The notes below the pieces were generated by a model. That model was not told the origin of the DNA. It made no database searches and worked only from the letters and a program-made list of their open reading frames with translations. From contig JAJYOI010000015.1 of the NCBI GenBank assembly GCA_021796275.1, positions 1-46,327 on the forward strand: a DNA stretch of 46,327 nt, given 5' to 3'. Positions within the stretch are counted from its first letter, which is position 1. Each line of letters starts with the position of its first letter. Below are positions 26,059 to 35,462 of the stretch, one piece after another. Made by a program: the position numbers and the translations under genes. The stretch comes from Bacteroidota bacterium (GTDB lineage Bacteria > Bacteroidota > Ignavibacteria > UBA10030 > UBA8401).

Positions 26059-27720
26059 GTGAACGATACCAATGCGATTAAACGCGAAAAAGAAAAATGG
26101 CAGAACCGCGCTCAGCAATCAGAAAATATGCGCAGTGTAAAATTCACCACAGTCAGTGGTACGCCAATTGAAATGTTATACACACCAGATGACGTGGAGA
26201 ACATCAATTTCTTGACTGATATTGGATTCCCCGGCGAATATCCGTACACACGGGGAATTCACAGCACATTGTACCGGGGAAAATTATGGACAATGCGCCA
26301 GTTCGCCGGCTTTGGGACGCCTGAAGACACCAATGAGCGATTTAAATATTTACTTGACCATGGACAAACGGGTCTTTCCACAGCATTTGATTTACCGACG
26401 CTGATGGGGCGGGATGCCGATGATCCGTTTTCAGAAGGTGAAGTGGGAATCTGCGGCGTTTCTGTCAGCTCATTGGCTGATATGGAAATTCTTTTTCATG
26501 GAATTCCGTTGGATAAAGTTTCGACGTCAATGACAATTAATGCTCCGGCAGCAATGCTGCTTGCCTATTACATTGCAGTCGCAGAACAGCAAGGAGTTCA
26601 GCCGCACCAGCTTCGGGGAACAATTCAGAATGATATTCTTAAAGAATATATTGCTCAGAAGGAGTGGATCTATCCACCAACGCCATCAATGCGAATAATC
26701 ACAGATATGTTTTCGTATTGCACGAAAGAACTTCCGCAATTTAATCCTATCTCTATAAGCGGATATCACATACGTGAAGCCGGCTCAACAGCAGTACAGG
26801 AACTTGCATTCACGCTTGCAGACGGCTTGGCGTACGTCGAAGCGGGAATTGCAGCAGGACTTGATATCGATGACTTTGTTCCACGGTTTTCTTTTTTCTT
26901 TAACTCGCATCTGGATTTTTTTGAAGAGATCGCGAAATTCAGAGCTGCCCGGCGGATCTGGGCGAAGAAAATGCGGTACAAATATGGCGCAAAAAATCCG
27001 AAGTCATGGATGCTCCGTTTTCATACGCAAACCGCTGGTTGTTCGTTGACTGCACAGCAACCGGAAAACAATATCATTCGCACCGCGTATGAAGCGCTTG
27101 CCGGAGTGCTGGGAGGAACACAATCGCTTCATACAAATTCTATGGATGAAACACTTGCCCTTCCGTCAGAAAAAGCGGTCAAGATTGCTTTGCGCACACA
27201 GCAAATTATCGCGCATGAAATTGGAGTAGCGAACACAATTGACCCGCTGGCGGGCAGTTACTTCATCGAATCGTTGACAAATCAAATGGAAGAAGGCGTC
27301 GAACAATATTTTGATAAAATTGATGCACTCGGCGGTGTGGTCGCGGCAATTGAACAGGGTTTCTTTCAAAGAGAAATAGCTGAAGCGGCGTATCGCTATC
27401 AGCATGAAGTTGATGAAAAAGAAAAGATCATTGTGGGTGTTAATGACTTTGTTGAAGACGGCGAGCAGATCGAAATACCCCTTCTTACAATTTCCCCTGA
27501 TGTTGAAGTAAAGCAGCGGCAACGCCTTGCCGACCTTCGGCAGAGCCGAAATCAGGAACGTGTTGAACAAGCGCTCTTGGCGCTTCATCAGGCGGCTGCC
27601 GATGGTTCGAATCTCATGCCGCACTTGCTGGAAGCCGCTCGCGCTTATGTTACACTCGGTGAAATGTGCAACGCATTGGTTGAACAATTTGGAGTATACG
27701 AAGAACCAGCAGTTTTCTGA
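26059..27720 (+). CDS. Methylmalonyl-CoA mutase-type acyl-CoA mutase, large subunit without B12 domain
   Basis: 553 residues from GTG 26059; GAGGAG at 26046-26051 sets this start. The TIM-barrel substrate domain is complete: [70 protein letters not shown] and [11 protein letters not shown]. The ~130-residue cobalamin-binding domain of long MCMs is absent, and the protein ends naturally, so it needs a separate B12 subunit that is not in the window. Retained PSMR and the tyrosine of the TLY motif favour methylmalonyl-CoA, but other 2-carbon-branched acyl-CoAs are possible. It follows mutL by 20 bases. Confidence 0.88.
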   Translation: MNDTNAIKREKEKWQNRAQQSENMRSVKFTTVSGTPIEMLYTPDDVENINFLTDIGFPGEYPYTRGIHSTLYRGKLWTMRQFAGFGTPEDTNERFKYLLDHGQTGLSTAFDLPTLMGRDADDPFSEGEVGICGVSVSSLADMEILFHGIPLDKVSTSMTINAPAAMLLAYYIAVAEQQGVQPHQLRGTIQNDILKEYIAQKEWIYPPTPSMRIITDMFSYCTKELPQFNPISISGYHIREAGSTAVQELAFTLADGLAYVEAGIAAGLDIDDFVPRFSFFFNSHLDFFEEIAKFRAARRIWAKKMRYKYGAKNPKSWMLRFHTQTAGCSLTAQQPENNIIRTAYEALAGVLGGTQSLHTNSMDETLALPSEKAVKIALRTQQIIAHEIGVANTIDPLAGSYFIESLTNQMEEGVEQYFDKIDALGGVVAAIEQGFFQREIAEAAYRYQHEVDEKEKIIVGVNDFVEDGEQIEIPLLTISPDVEVKQRQRLADLRQSRNQERVEQALLALHQAAADGSNLMPHLLEAARAYVTLGEMCNALVEQFGVYEEPAVF

Positions 27721-27725
27721 GACTC

Positions 27726-28604
27726 ATGCCGGACACGAATTCCTACATTCGGTTGTTGCGCCCATCTCAATGGATCAAAAACTTTTTCGTTTTTGCCCCT
27801 CTGGTTTTCTCCCGGAATTTATTTCAACCAAAGCCGTTTCTTCAAGCCCTGCAAGGCTTTGCCGCCTTTTGCCTCATCTCAAGCAGCGTGTATGTTCTTA
27901 ACGATATTTTTGACCGTGACGCAGATCGTGCTCATCCGATAAAACGCAACCGGCCGATCGCTTCAGGAAAGGTTACAATTTCCGCAGGAATTATTTGGAG
28001 TACAATTCTTTTTGTCACCGCGGTCGCCATTGCATTTTTTTTGCCGACAAATTTCCTGTCTATTGTTGTTTTATACTTCGTGATACAATTTCTCTATTCT
28101 TTGATTTTGAAAGAGATTGTCATTCTTGATTTATTTATTATTGCCGCCGGCTTTATGCTCCGGGTAATCGGCGGCGCCGAGGTCATTAACGTTCAGGTTT
28201 CAAGCTGGATTATTTTGTGTACAATGTTTCTTTCATTATTTCTTGCGGTCGCCAAGCGCAGAGGAGAGCTTGTACTGTCGAAAGAAATCAGCGGAACGGT
28301 CATGCGCAAAGTTTTAAGAGAATATAGCGTTGAATTTATCAATCATGTGATGATGATAACTGCGACCGGAATGGCTATCTCATATGCATTGTACACGGTT
28401 GCGGGCCGAACTGTAATTGTATTTGGTACGGAAAAATTAATTTTCACTACAATCTTTGTTTTGTTCGGCATCTTTCGTTATCTCTATCTTGTCCTGCATA
28501 AAAACATGGGAGAAAATCCTGTTACTATTCTCGCAAAAGATTTGCCTACTCTTATTAATCTCAGTTTGTGGTTCCTTACCTGCCTTGTCATCATTTATCG
28601 TTAA
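27726..28604 (+). CDS. UbiA-family prenyltransferase, decaprenyl-phosphate phosphoribosyltransferase-like
   Basis: 292 residues, about eight membrane helices. The first aspartate-rich motif is NDIFDRDADRAHPIKRNRPI from residue 59, the second lies near residue 180 (VAKRRGELVLSKE). The N-terminal LRPSQWIKNFFVFAPLVFS and the first motif match the family of 5-phosphoribosyl-1-pyrophosphate:decaprenyl-phosphate transferases (Rv3806c-like) better than quinone or heme UbiA enzymes. Such enzymes load ribose phosphate onto a polyprenyl carrier for cell-surface glycans. The rest of that pathway is not in the window. It starts five bases after the mutase gene and ends the eight-gene run. Confidence 0.85.
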   Translation: MPDTNSYIRLLRPSQWIKNFFVFAPLVFSRNLFQPKPFLQALQGFAAFCLISSSVYVLNDIFDRDADRAHPIKRNRPIASGKVTISAGIIWSTILFVTAVAIAFFLPTNFLSIVVLYFVIQFLYSLILKEIVILDLFIIAAGFMLRVIGGAEVINVQVSSWIILCTMFLSLFLAVAKRRGELVLSKEISGTVMRKVLREYSVEFINHVMMITATGMAISYALYTVAGRTVIVFGTEKLIFTTIFVLFGIFRYLYLVLHKNMGENPVTILAKDLPTLINLSLWFLTCLVIIYR

Positions 28605-28668
28605 CTTGCTTAATCGGAGGGGCTTCCGTTACGCGAGATGGCTTTTTGCAGAACGAATCCGCAGGTTT

Positions 28669-28748
28669 GTCATTCCCGCGAAGGCTGGAATCCACGCCTT
28701 TGATTTAGATTCTGTAAATGGATGCCGACAAAAACAATCGGGCATGAC
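28669..28748. repeat. Inverted-repeat element of the GTCATTCCCG type
   Basis: The left arm begins GTCATTCCCGCGAAGGC and reads GGAATCCA; the right arm ends CGGGCATGAC with TGGATGCC. Together they form an imperfect ~80-base palindrome. Relatives with the same GTCATTC...AATCCA frame occur at about 45464, 45690, 46050 and 46259. It fills the 236-base gap between UbiA and msrP, in which I see no gene and no clear promoter. Confidence 0.7.
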
Positions 28749-28840
28749 GACCGTGAGTAATTTTGAGGGAACGAATGGTAAAACGAATTCGTTGAACGAG
28801 ATAAGTTTCTCCAGTCCCATCAAAAAAACAGGCTAAATCT

Positions 28841-29800
28841 ATGTTGATCAAAAAGCCGGACGATGTTGCATCTTCAGAAATAACGGATGAGAAAACGTAT
28901 TTCAACCGCCGCTCCTTTATGAAAACTGCCGCTGTAGCCGCAGCCGGTGTGACCGCATATTCTTTATTTTCAAAAAAAACTTCGCTTACTTTTGCTCAAG
29001 ATGATAACTCGTGGAAACCTGCAAACCCGAGCAAGTTCAACACAACTGAAGCTTTGACGCCGTACAAAGATGTAACAACCTACAACAATTTTTATGAATT
29101 CGGTACTGACAAAAGCGATCCGGCGGAAAATGCCTGGCGGTTAAAGACGAACCCGTGGACTATCGAGGTGAACGGCTATGTCAAGAAGCCCGCGACATAC
29201 CACCTTGAAGATTTTGTGAAGCCATACAAACTTGAAGACCGCATCTATCGGATGCGTTGTGTCGAAGGGTGGTCAATGGTGATTCCGTGGCTTGGATTTC
29301 CGTTGTCAGAAATTATTAAACGAGTTCAACCGACATCGAAAGCAAAGTTTGTTGCTTTTCAAACTTTATACCGGCCGGATGAAATGATTGGACAACGGCG
29401 TGATGTTCTGCAGTGGCCATACGTGGAAGGATTGCGTCTGGACGAGGCGATGAATCCGTTAGCTATTCTCGCAGTTGGTTTATATGGAAAAACTTTACCA
29501 AACCAAAATGGTGCGCCCCTGAGGCTTGTTGTTCCGTGGAAATATGGTTTTAAAGGAATTAAATCAATCGTGCAAATAAGGTTTGTAGAAAATCAGCCGC
29601 CGACAACGTGGAATCTTTCCGCACCGAACGAATATGGTTTTTATTCAAATGTTAATCCAACGGTTGATCATCCGCGCTGGAGTCAGGCGCGTGAGCGGCG
29701 CATCGGAGAGTTTTTTAAACGGCCTACGTTAATGTTCAACGGCTATGGTGATCAGGTAGCATCAATGTATTCCGGTATGGATCTGAGAAAATATTTTTGA
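28841..29800 (+). CDS. msrP: Protein-methionine-sulfoxide reductase catalytic subunit MsrP (YedY)
   Basis: 319 residues. A twin-arginine signal is seen at residues 24-50 ([15 protein letters not shown]), so the folded protein is exported by Tat with its cofactor. The sulfite-oxidase fold follows: the molybdopterin-binding cysteine is Cys140 in [15 protein letters not shown], with [20 protein letters not shown] and [18 protein letters not shown]. It repairs oxidised methionines in periplasmic proteins using electrons from MsrQ. msrQ overlaps its stop by four bases, as expected for the pair. Confidence 0.95.
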   Translation: MLIKKPDDVASSEITDEKTYFNRRSFMKTAAVAAAGVTAYSLFSKKTSLTFAQDDNSWKPANPSKFNTTEALTPYKDVTTYNNFYEFGTDKSDPAENAWRLKTNPWTIEVNGYVKKPATYHLEDFVKPYKLEDRIYRMRCVEGWSMVIPWLGFPLSEIIKRVQPTSKAKFVAFQTLYRPDEMIGQRRDVLQWPYVEGLRLDEAMNPLAILAVGLYGKTLPNQNGAPLRLVVPWKYGFKGIKSIVQIRFVENQPPTTWNLSAPNEYGFYSNVNPTVDHPRWSQARERRIGEFFKRPTLMFNGYGDQVASMYSGMDLRKYF

Positions 29801-30438
29801 AAAAGAATTTTGTCATAGCACGGATTATCAAACCCCTTCTCTTTGTATCGTGCCTTGTTCCGCTCGCGTTATTAACGTGGAATGGATTCACCGGACACCT
29901 CAGCGCAAACCCAATCTCCGATATCACACATGAAACAGGGATCTGGACGCTTCGCCTTATTGTTGTTACGCTTGCCATAACGCCGCTGAGACAAATTACT
30001 AAAATTCATGCGCTGATAAGATTCAGAAGAATGACGGGCTTGTTTGCTTTTTTCTACGGCTCGCTGCACTTCATGACATATGTGTGGCTTGATCAATTTT
30101 TCGATTGGCAGTCAATTCTTCACGATATTCCAAAACGTCCGTTCATTACAGTCGGATTTGCGAGTTTCGTTATGTTGATTCTGTTAGCTGTTACTTCGAC
30201 AAAAAAAATGATCCGTCGTTTAGGCGGAAAGAAGTGGAACATGGTGCACCGCCTGATTTATTTCACAGGTATTGGCGGTGTGATTCATTATTTATGGCTT
30301 GTGAAAGCGGACACGCAGCGCCCACTGATATACGGAATTATTGTGTTGGCATTGCTTGCGTTTCGTGTTTGGAACTATTGTTCAGCACGTTTTTCCGCTC
30401 ATGTAGTGCTCTCAAGCCGCGAGGCTGAATCAGTGTAA
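29797..30438 (+). CDS. msrQ: Heme-binding membrane subunit MsrQ (YedZ)
   Basis: 213 residues from TTG 29797, overlapping msrP by four bases. Six membrane helices; ferric-reductase-like histidines are seen in [40 protein letters not shown]. It passes electrons from the quinone pool or a cytoplasmic flavin carrier to periplasmic MsrP. No better start lies in frame within the first helix. This completes an MsrPQ system. Confidence 0.93.
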   Translation: MKKNFVIARIIKPLLFVSCLVPLALLTWNGFTGHLSANPISDITHETGIWTLRLIVVTLAITPLRQITKIHALIRFRRMTGLFAFFYGSLHFMTYVWLDQFFDWQSILHDIPKRPFITVGFASFVMLILLAVTSTKKMIRRLGGKKWNMVHRLIYFTGIGGVIHYLWLVKADTQRPLIYGIIVLALLAFRVWNYCSARFSAHVVLSSREAESV

Positions 30439-30458
30439 CGATATTCTCATGTAAGTTC

Positions 30459-30489
30459 TTGCCTTCGCTACGGCAGTTTCCTATATTAT
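30459..30489 (+). promoter_or_regulatory. Bacteroidota-type promoter for the large outer-membrane protein gene
   Basis: TTG at 30459-30461, 20 bases, then TATATTAT at 30482-30489. It predicts a start near 30496 and a leader of about 100 bases to ATG 30595. It lies just after msrQ. Confidence 0.6.
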
Positions 30490-30594
30490 TTCATTCCTAC
30501 ATAAGCAACAGTTTCACAAAACAACCCTCGCAATACTTTGGAGTTTGATCAGCCATTGTTACAATGTAAGATTTTGAGTCTTTCATTGTTGCTT

Positions 30595-33500
30595 ATGAGA
30601 TCAAATTCTCAATTCCGCATTTTCGTTTATATTTTCCTGAATATGCTTGTGGGAGCATCGTCAATTCTGTTTGCTCAGGTTGTAAATCCCATTGGGGAAG
30701 GCACCATCGAGCGTTTCAAGCTTTCCTCTGACAACAGAGACTCTACTTTTTTTCTGGCGCATGCGCTTGTTATTTCAAACTCAGAATCCGTCTATCTTGA
30801 TTCTGCAAAGCTGACTTCAGGAAAAGAATACGCTATGACGTTGTCACCGGCGCGACTCGTTCTCCACAGAAAAGAGCTGAATAAATTAGCTGCTAAAGAT
30901 TCCATTATCTATATTTGTTACAGTTACTTCCCGTTTACATTTCAGAGCGTTTATCGGCACCGCGAATTGTTAATACTGAAAGATTCGTTGACCGGCAAAG
31001 AGCGATTTGCAACCCGCCAGTCGCAGCCGCTTACTCTGTCAAATATTTTTGGCAGCAATCTCCAAAAAAGCGGAAGCATTTTTCGTGGCTTTACAATAGG
31101 CACAAATCAGGATTTACAGTTGAATTCCGGTTTTCGTCTCCAATTATCAGGGAAACTTGCCAATGATATCAATATTGTCGCCGCACTTACAGATGAGAAC
31201 ATGCCTATTCAGCCGGAAGGAAACACACAAACGCTTCAGGAAATTGATCAGGTGTATGTCGAATTAAAAAGCTCGAATTACGGAGCAACGCTCGGCGATT
31301 TCTATTTTGATATGAATGGAGGGGAGTTTGCCAGCATTAATCGCAAGCTTCAGGGAGCAAAAGGCGCAGGCACATTTTCAGGAGGGAAAATTTCGAACTC
31401 AACGATGATCGCCGGCGCGAGTTCCAAAGGGAAATATTTCTCCAATACGTTTATGGGAATTGATGGTGTCCAGGGACCCTACCGTCTTTCCGGAAAAAAT
31501 AATGAACGGAATATTATCATCATCGCTGGAACAGAAAAAGTTTATGTTGATGGAAATCTCATGACGCGGGGCGAAGTAAATGATTATTCCATAGACTATT
31601 CCACCGCTGAAGTAACGTTTTCTTCAAAGCGTTTAATAACCAGTGCATCAAGGATTGTAATTGACTTTGAATACAGCGACCGCTTCTACGCAAGAAATTT
31701 TTTCGCAGTTCAATCAAAGACAGAATACTCCGGCGATGTAAGTCTTATGGCAAGTTATATTCGGGAAGGCGATGATCCTTCCACACCGATAGACATTTCC
31801 TTGTCCGATAGCGATAAAGCATTACTCGCTCAAAGCGGAGCACAGCCTGCAACCCGTTCCGGCGTTGTGTATGTCGGAATTGATTCGACAACGGGAATTG
31901 GACGCGGTCAATATGCTCAAATTGATACCGTGATTGGAGATTCTGTTTACAAAATTTATGAGTTCGCTACCGGTACTGTCCAGGCACAATACAATGTTGC
32001 GTTCAGTTTTGTTGGAAACGGCTTCGGTGATTATCATCGTCAGGCATTGGGTGAATATAGTTTTGCCGGAAAACGGCAAGGGGAATATTTGCCGATCACT
32101 ATTCTGCCCGCGCCTCAGTTGCAACAAGTAGTTGATCTTAATTCAGGGATTCGCATAACCAATGCTTTAACAGTGAATGGAGAATACGCTTTCAGCAGCT
32201 TCAACAGTAATCGTTTTTCTGCACTAAGCAATTCTCAGAACTCAGGGAATGCAATGAAGTTATCATTGGCATTTCAACCAACAGATCTGAAATTGGGAAC
32301 TGTCAATGCCGGCTCGCTGCGTTTTTCTGCAATGGAACGTTTTCTGGACCAGAGCTTTTCTCCGATCGACCGCATAGACAACGTAGAATTTTCCCGGACA
32401 TGGAGTATTGACAGTACCGTGAATCTTCAACCATCGTCTGAAGAGATACGAGAAGGCAATCTTTCCTATTCTCCCATACCAACATTAACTGTCGGCGGAT
32501 TCTTAGGAACAATTTCACGCGGAGCACAATTCTCGTCACAGCGGCGGGGCGGTTCATTTACTTTTGGTGCGGATTCGCTTCCGTCTGCCGATTATTCATT
32601 CACAGAAATTACAAGTAAAGACAACGCGTTGCGAACAAATAATGACTGGATTCAGCAAAGCGGCGGTGCAAGTTATGCTATTGGCTCGTTTACGCCGTCT
32701 ATCCGGTTTCAGGCTGAAAACAGGAAAGTTGCAACAGCAACTCTTGATTCGCTGAACGATGCAAGTTTCTCGTATGCTTCAATCGCTCCTAAACTCGACG
32801 CACGCAATTTATGGGGAATGGACGCCTCTGCCGGTTTTGAAATGCGAAATGATAATGCGGCACTTAACGGCGCATTGCATCCGCAAGCACATTCGTTTAC
32901 TCAGAGTTATTCATGGCTGCTCCATGAAATTCAGAATTTTTCTTCGAACGTGAATGTGACGATCCATGACAAAGTATTTCAAAGGGAATATGGCGCCGCC
33001 AGCGACAAACAATCCGCCCAGTCAACTCCAAATATACATACTCTGCTTGTTCGCTCGCAAGCGCGCTATTCACCGCTGCGCCGTTCAATAGATGCCGATG
33101 TCCTTTATGAAGTATCACGCGAGCGTTCTGCAAAATTGCAAAGAGTATTCTACAAAGTGCCAAAGGGAGAAGGGCAGTACATCTGGGTTGACGGTAACCA
33201 CAACGGCATTGTGGATTATGCCGATGAGAATGATTTTCAGCTCAGCCGGTATGATGGAGAATATAACGTCGTTACCATACCGACCGAGCAGCTATTTCCA
33301 ATCGTTGATTTGAAATCATCGGCACGCCTGCAATTTTCGCCGTCGCGGTTATTTCCACAGCAGAATTCTTCTTTTGAAAAAGCAATCGCCGAGGTTTCAA
33401 CAGAGACCTTGTTTCGTATTGAAGAAAAAAGCTCCGATTCCGATACGAGGCAGATTTATCTGCTGAACCTGAAGCATTTTCTTAACGATGCAACAACCAT

Positions 33501-34155
33501 TCTCGGTGCACAGACATTTCAACAGGACATCAATCTTTTTCAAAACCGGCAGGATTTTTCTATGAGAGTCAGGTTTTTGGAACGCCGCGGTTTAGGACAA
33601 TATAACTCAGGTTCGGAGCGCAGCTACAACAGAGAACGTTCAACACGGATTCGTTTCAAATTATCCAGCGACATATCCGACCAGGTCGAATACTTCAATC
33701 GTCAGGACAATGTTGCAGCAACTGCACTCAGCGGACGGGCACGGGAGATAGCTTCCAATCTGTTGACATCCGATTTGTCATATCGCCCGCAGCAAAATAT
33801 TGAAGTCGGGTTTACGCTGCAAACCTCACGTTCGGATGATTATTTTCCTTCGCCAACGATTGGCGCTAATTTCAACAGTCAGGCAGTCAGAACCGTTTTT
33901 TCTTTTGAAGGAGCGGGGCAGGCGCGATTGGATTTTTCGAGAGAAGAAATTACGCTTGAAAACTCGCAGCCCGTTTTAGCTATTCCGTACGAGTTGACCG
34001 GCGGACGAGATGTTGGAAAAACTTTTTTATGGGGAGCGTCATTCGATTACCGGTTAAGCGGCAATATTCAGTCGTCACTGCAATACACGGGGAGAACAAC
34101 AAAGGGCGGCGCAATTGTACACACAGGAAGAGCGGAAGTGCGGGCGTTTTTCTAA
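30595..34155 (+). CDS. Large outer-membrane/surface beta-barrel protein of unknown function
   Basis: 1186 residues from ATG 30595, which yields a proper signal peptide (FRIFVYIFLNMLVGASSILF, then AQ). A TTG start 57 bases upstream would bury it. The N-terminal ~300 residues include GFRLQLSGKLANDINIVAAL, TLGDFYFDMNGGEFASINRK and YVDGNLMTRGEVNDYSIDYS, followed by TAEVTFSSKRLI, a pattern seen in very large surface proteins of the Bacteroidota/Chlorobiota group. Later sequence alternates polar and hydrophobic residues as in a many-stranded barrel. An Asp/Asn-rich calcium-type turn (WVDGNHNGIVDYADENDF) lies near residue 865. I see distant SprA-like flavour but not enough to call it. The TAA stop is the first three bases of a repeat element, so the C-terminus (EVRAFF) may have been altered by it, although it ends in an aromatic residue as barrels do. 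Confidence 0.75.
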   Translation: MRSNSQFRIFVYIFLNMLVGASSILFAQVVNPIGEGTIERFKLSSDNRDSTFFLAHALVISNSESVYLDSAKLTSGKEYAMTLSPARLVLHRKELNKLAAKDSIIYICYSYFPFTFQSVYRHRELLILKDSLTGKERFATRQSQPLTLSNIFGSNLQKSGSIFRGFTIGTNQDLQLNSGFRLQLSGKLANDINIVAALTDENMPIQPEGNTQTLQEIDQVYVELKSSNYGATLGDFYFDMNGGEFASINRKLQGAKGAGTFSGGKISNSTMIAGASSKGKYFSNTFMGIDGVQGPYRLSGKNNERNIIIIAGTEKVYVDGNLMTRGEVNDYSIDYSTAEVTFSSKRLITSASRIVIDFEYSDRFYARNFFAVQSKTEYSGDVSLMASYIREGDDPSTPIDISLSDSDKALLAQSGAQPATRSGVVYVGIDSTTGIGRGQYAQIDTVIGDSVYKIYEFATGTVQAQYNVAFSFVGNGFGDYHRQALGEYSFAGKRQGEYLPITILPAPQLQQVVDLNSGIRITNALTVNGEYAFSSFNSNRFSALSNSQNSGNAMKLSLAFQPTDLKLGTVNAGSLRFSAMERFLDQSFSPIDRIDNVEFSRTWSIDSTVNLQPSSEEIREGNLSYSPIPTLTVGGFLGTISRGAQFSSQRRGGSFTFGADSLPSADYSFTEITSKDNALRTNNDWIQQSGGASYAIGSFTPSIRFQAENRKVATATLDSLNDASFSYASIAPKLDARNLWGMDASAGFEMRNDNAALNGALHPQAHSFTQSYSWLLHEIQNFSSNVNVTIHDKVFQREYGAASDKQSAQSTPNIHTLLVRSQARYSPLRRSIDADVLYEVSRERSAKLQRVFYKVPKGEGQYIWVDGNHNGIVDYADENDFQLSRYDGEYNVVTIPTEQLFPIVDLKSSARLQFSPSRLFPQQNSSFEKAIAEVSTETLFRIEEKSSDSDTRQIYLLNLKHFLNDATTILGAQTFQQDINLFQNRQDFSMRVRFLERRGLGQYNSGSERSYNRERSTRIRFKLSSDISDQVEYFNRQDNVAATALSGRAREIASNLLTSDLSYRPQQNIEVGFTLQTSRSDDYFPSPTIGANFNSQAVRTVFSFEGAGQARLDFSREEITLENSQPVLAIPYELTGGRDVGKTFLWGASFDYRLSGNIQSSLQYTGRTTKGGAIVHTGRAEVRAFF

Positions 34156-34310
34156 CAGGCTGTTGAAAAACAATTTTTGAAGGTAGGACAGGCATTCTTG
34201 CCTGTCCTACTTGGAACAAAAAAAATGATTCTGTCAGACAAGTTCCAAAGGAATGCCTTCGGCAAATGTCTGACCTACCGTTTGTACCGACTTTTTCAAC
34301 GACCTGCTAA
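34153..34310. repeat. Composite inverted-repeat element (copy 2 of the two-hairpin family)
   Basis: The outer arms TAACAGGCTGTTGAAAAA and TTTTTCAACGACCTGCTAA enclose a perfect hairpin (GTAGGACAGGCA, loop TTCT, TGCCTGTCCTAC, 34183-34210). They also enclose a second hairpin with GTCAGACAAG and CATTTGTCTGAC-type arms. The inner pair is the element of 6036-6128 in reverse orientation. The left arm supplies the stop codon of the upstream gene. Confidence 0.75.
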
Positions 34311-34410
34311 GTCAGTTTCTCATATCATGAGAAAGATAGAAAAACGCAGCGTCCGTTTCAGCGTGTTCTTACAGGAAGTACTTGATTTCGTGCCCCTTCA
34401 TGTCCTTTTC

Positions 34411-34438
34411 AGACTTGGTCTGATCAGCCTTTGGCTGA
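34411..34438. repeat. Short TGATCA-centred palindrome, copy 1
   Basis: An imperfect palindrome around CTGATCAGCCTTTGGCTGA. Two further copies lie at 35058-35087 and 44829-44856. The rest of 34311-34638 holds no gene that I can support. Confidence 0.6.
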
Positions 34439-34475
34439 GTGAAGAAAAAAACGTCGTTTTACAATAATTCGTTCA

Positions 34476-34506
34476 TTGCATCTCCCAAATATTTTCTTTA
34501 TGTTTT
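34476..34506 (+). promoter_or_regulatory. Promoter cassette, copy 1 (upstream of 34639)
   Basis: TTG at 34476-34478, 20 bases, TATGTTTT at 34499-34506. The whole stretch from about 34474 to 34521, including CATCTCAACACAG after the -7 box, is nearly repeated at 35374-35421 upstream of mod. Confidence 0.6.
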
Positions 34507-34638
34507 CGCATCTCAACACAGCAAAAAGGGCGATAGCTGCGCAGCGGAAAAGAATACGTTCATACCTTACAACCCGCACACGACCAATCGAAATTTCATG
34601 ACTACGATGAATAATCCGAAGAGACAGCCGAGCGAACC

Positions 34639-34923
34639 ATGAAAGCACAAATGAGCGACGAAGAATTCAAAGCGACAATGGAAGAGTTGACCCGCTTTTA
34701 CGAAGCGGCAATGGCAGCCAATGCACGCTCAAAAGCATTTATTGCTGAGGCGACCAAAGTGTTAGGGTCTGCGGTCGTAAAACATTTTCCCGAAGTATAT
34801 CACCTTGAGCCGGAACAATACAAGATGCTCGGAAATATTCTCTGGAAACACGCCAACAATTTAGATACCGATTTGGATAATCTTGTGAACGGCCACACGG
34901 AAAATATTGTGGGTGCGGGTTGA
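34639..34923 (+). CDS. Small hypothetical protein
   Basis: 94 residues, predicted all-helical (MSDEEFKATMEELTRFYEAA, then an alanine-rich helix and EPEQYKMLGNILWKHANNLD). There is no signal peptide or known motif. ATG 34639 could be replaced by ATG 34651 (MSDEE). It has its own promoter cassette about 130 bases upstream and a terminator-like hairpin after it, which favours a real gene. I do not recognise the family. Its promoter resembles that of the type III restriction locus, so co-regulation with it is possible but unproven. Confidence 0.6.
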   Translation: MKAQMSDEEFKATMEELTRFYEAAMAANARSKAFIAEATKVLGSAVVKHFPEVYHLEPEQYKMLGNILWKHANNLDTDLDNLVNGHTENIVGAG

Positions 34924-34980
34924 ACGGAAATAAAAATGCTTCCGTTAAAGATCAGCGACAAACCTGATGAAGACGTAGTT

Positions 34981-35006
34981 TCACTACAGAGTGATCCTTT
35001 TTTGTT
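34981..35006 (+). terminator. Intrinsic terminator candidate
   Basis: TCACT-ACAG-AGTGA hairpin followed by TCCTTTTTTGTTG. The stem is short (5 bp) but the T-tract is good. It follows the small gene at 34639. Confidence 0.5.
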
Positions 35007-35057
35007 GTAAGAGACCTCTTAAAAATTCAAATAATTAGTGTAACAGGCGCCGCAGTT

Positions 35058-35087
35058 CAGCCATAGGGCTGATCAGCCTCTGGCTGA
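35058..35087. repeat. Short TGATCA-centred palindrome, copy 2
   Basis: AGCCATAGGGCTGA followed by TCAGCCTCTGGCT. Same family as 34411-34438 and 44829-44856. Confidence 0.65.
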
Positions 35088-35125
35088 ATGACATCCACGC
35101 TTTACGTGGCACGTACAGTGTGCCC

Positions 35126-35337
35126 GTAGAGCGGGACATTTCTGTCTGCCATTATGCAGTCATGTCTGTTAGTTGGCAGCCCGGTCTATTGGCAGGCTTA
35201 CCAAAAAGCTCCGAAGGAGCGGCATAGTTATAGAAACAATGCAGGTAAATACCGGCAAAACCCCGTAGGGGTGACATAGTGAAAATTCTCTTGGAGAACT
35301 TTTCCTGCAATAGGGTAGAGCGGGACATTTCTGTCTG
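35126..35337. repeat. Repeat cluster upstream of the restriction locus
   Basis: An identical 23-base sequence beginning GTAGAGCGGGACATTTC occurs at 35126-35148 and again at 35315-35337. Between them are two further short palindromes (GCTCCGAAGGAGC near 35208 and CCCCGTAGGGG near 35261) separated by an AT-rich spacer. No coding sequence is supported anywhere in 34924-35462. Confidence 0.65.
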
Positions 35338-35375
35338 TCGCTTTCTTCTTTCACATTCCCAATAACCCATTGGCA

Positions 35376-35406
35376 TTGCATCTCCCACATTTTTTCTTTA
35401 TGTTTT
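35376..35406 (+). promoter_or_regulatory. Promoter cassette, copy 2 (type III restriction locus)
   Basis: TTG at 35376-35378, 20 bases, TATGTTTT at 35399-35406, then CATCTCAACACAG as in copy 1. It predicts a start near 35413, about 50 bases before the mod ATG. No other promoter was seen before res, so it may serve all six genes. Confidence 0.65.
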
Positions 35407-35462
35407 CCCATCTCAACACAGGGTTTTCTTAGTGCAGAGAATTCTATTCACAACAATATCTC

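Noticed and set aside
28669-28748. An insertion sequence remnant
   Set aside because: It is only ~80 bases, palindromic throughout, with no transposase fragment; better called a dispersed palindromic repeat.
34439-34642. A 67-codon open frame before the small gene at 34639
   Set aside because: It contains a promoter cassette and repeat-derived sequence, and its translation is low in structure.
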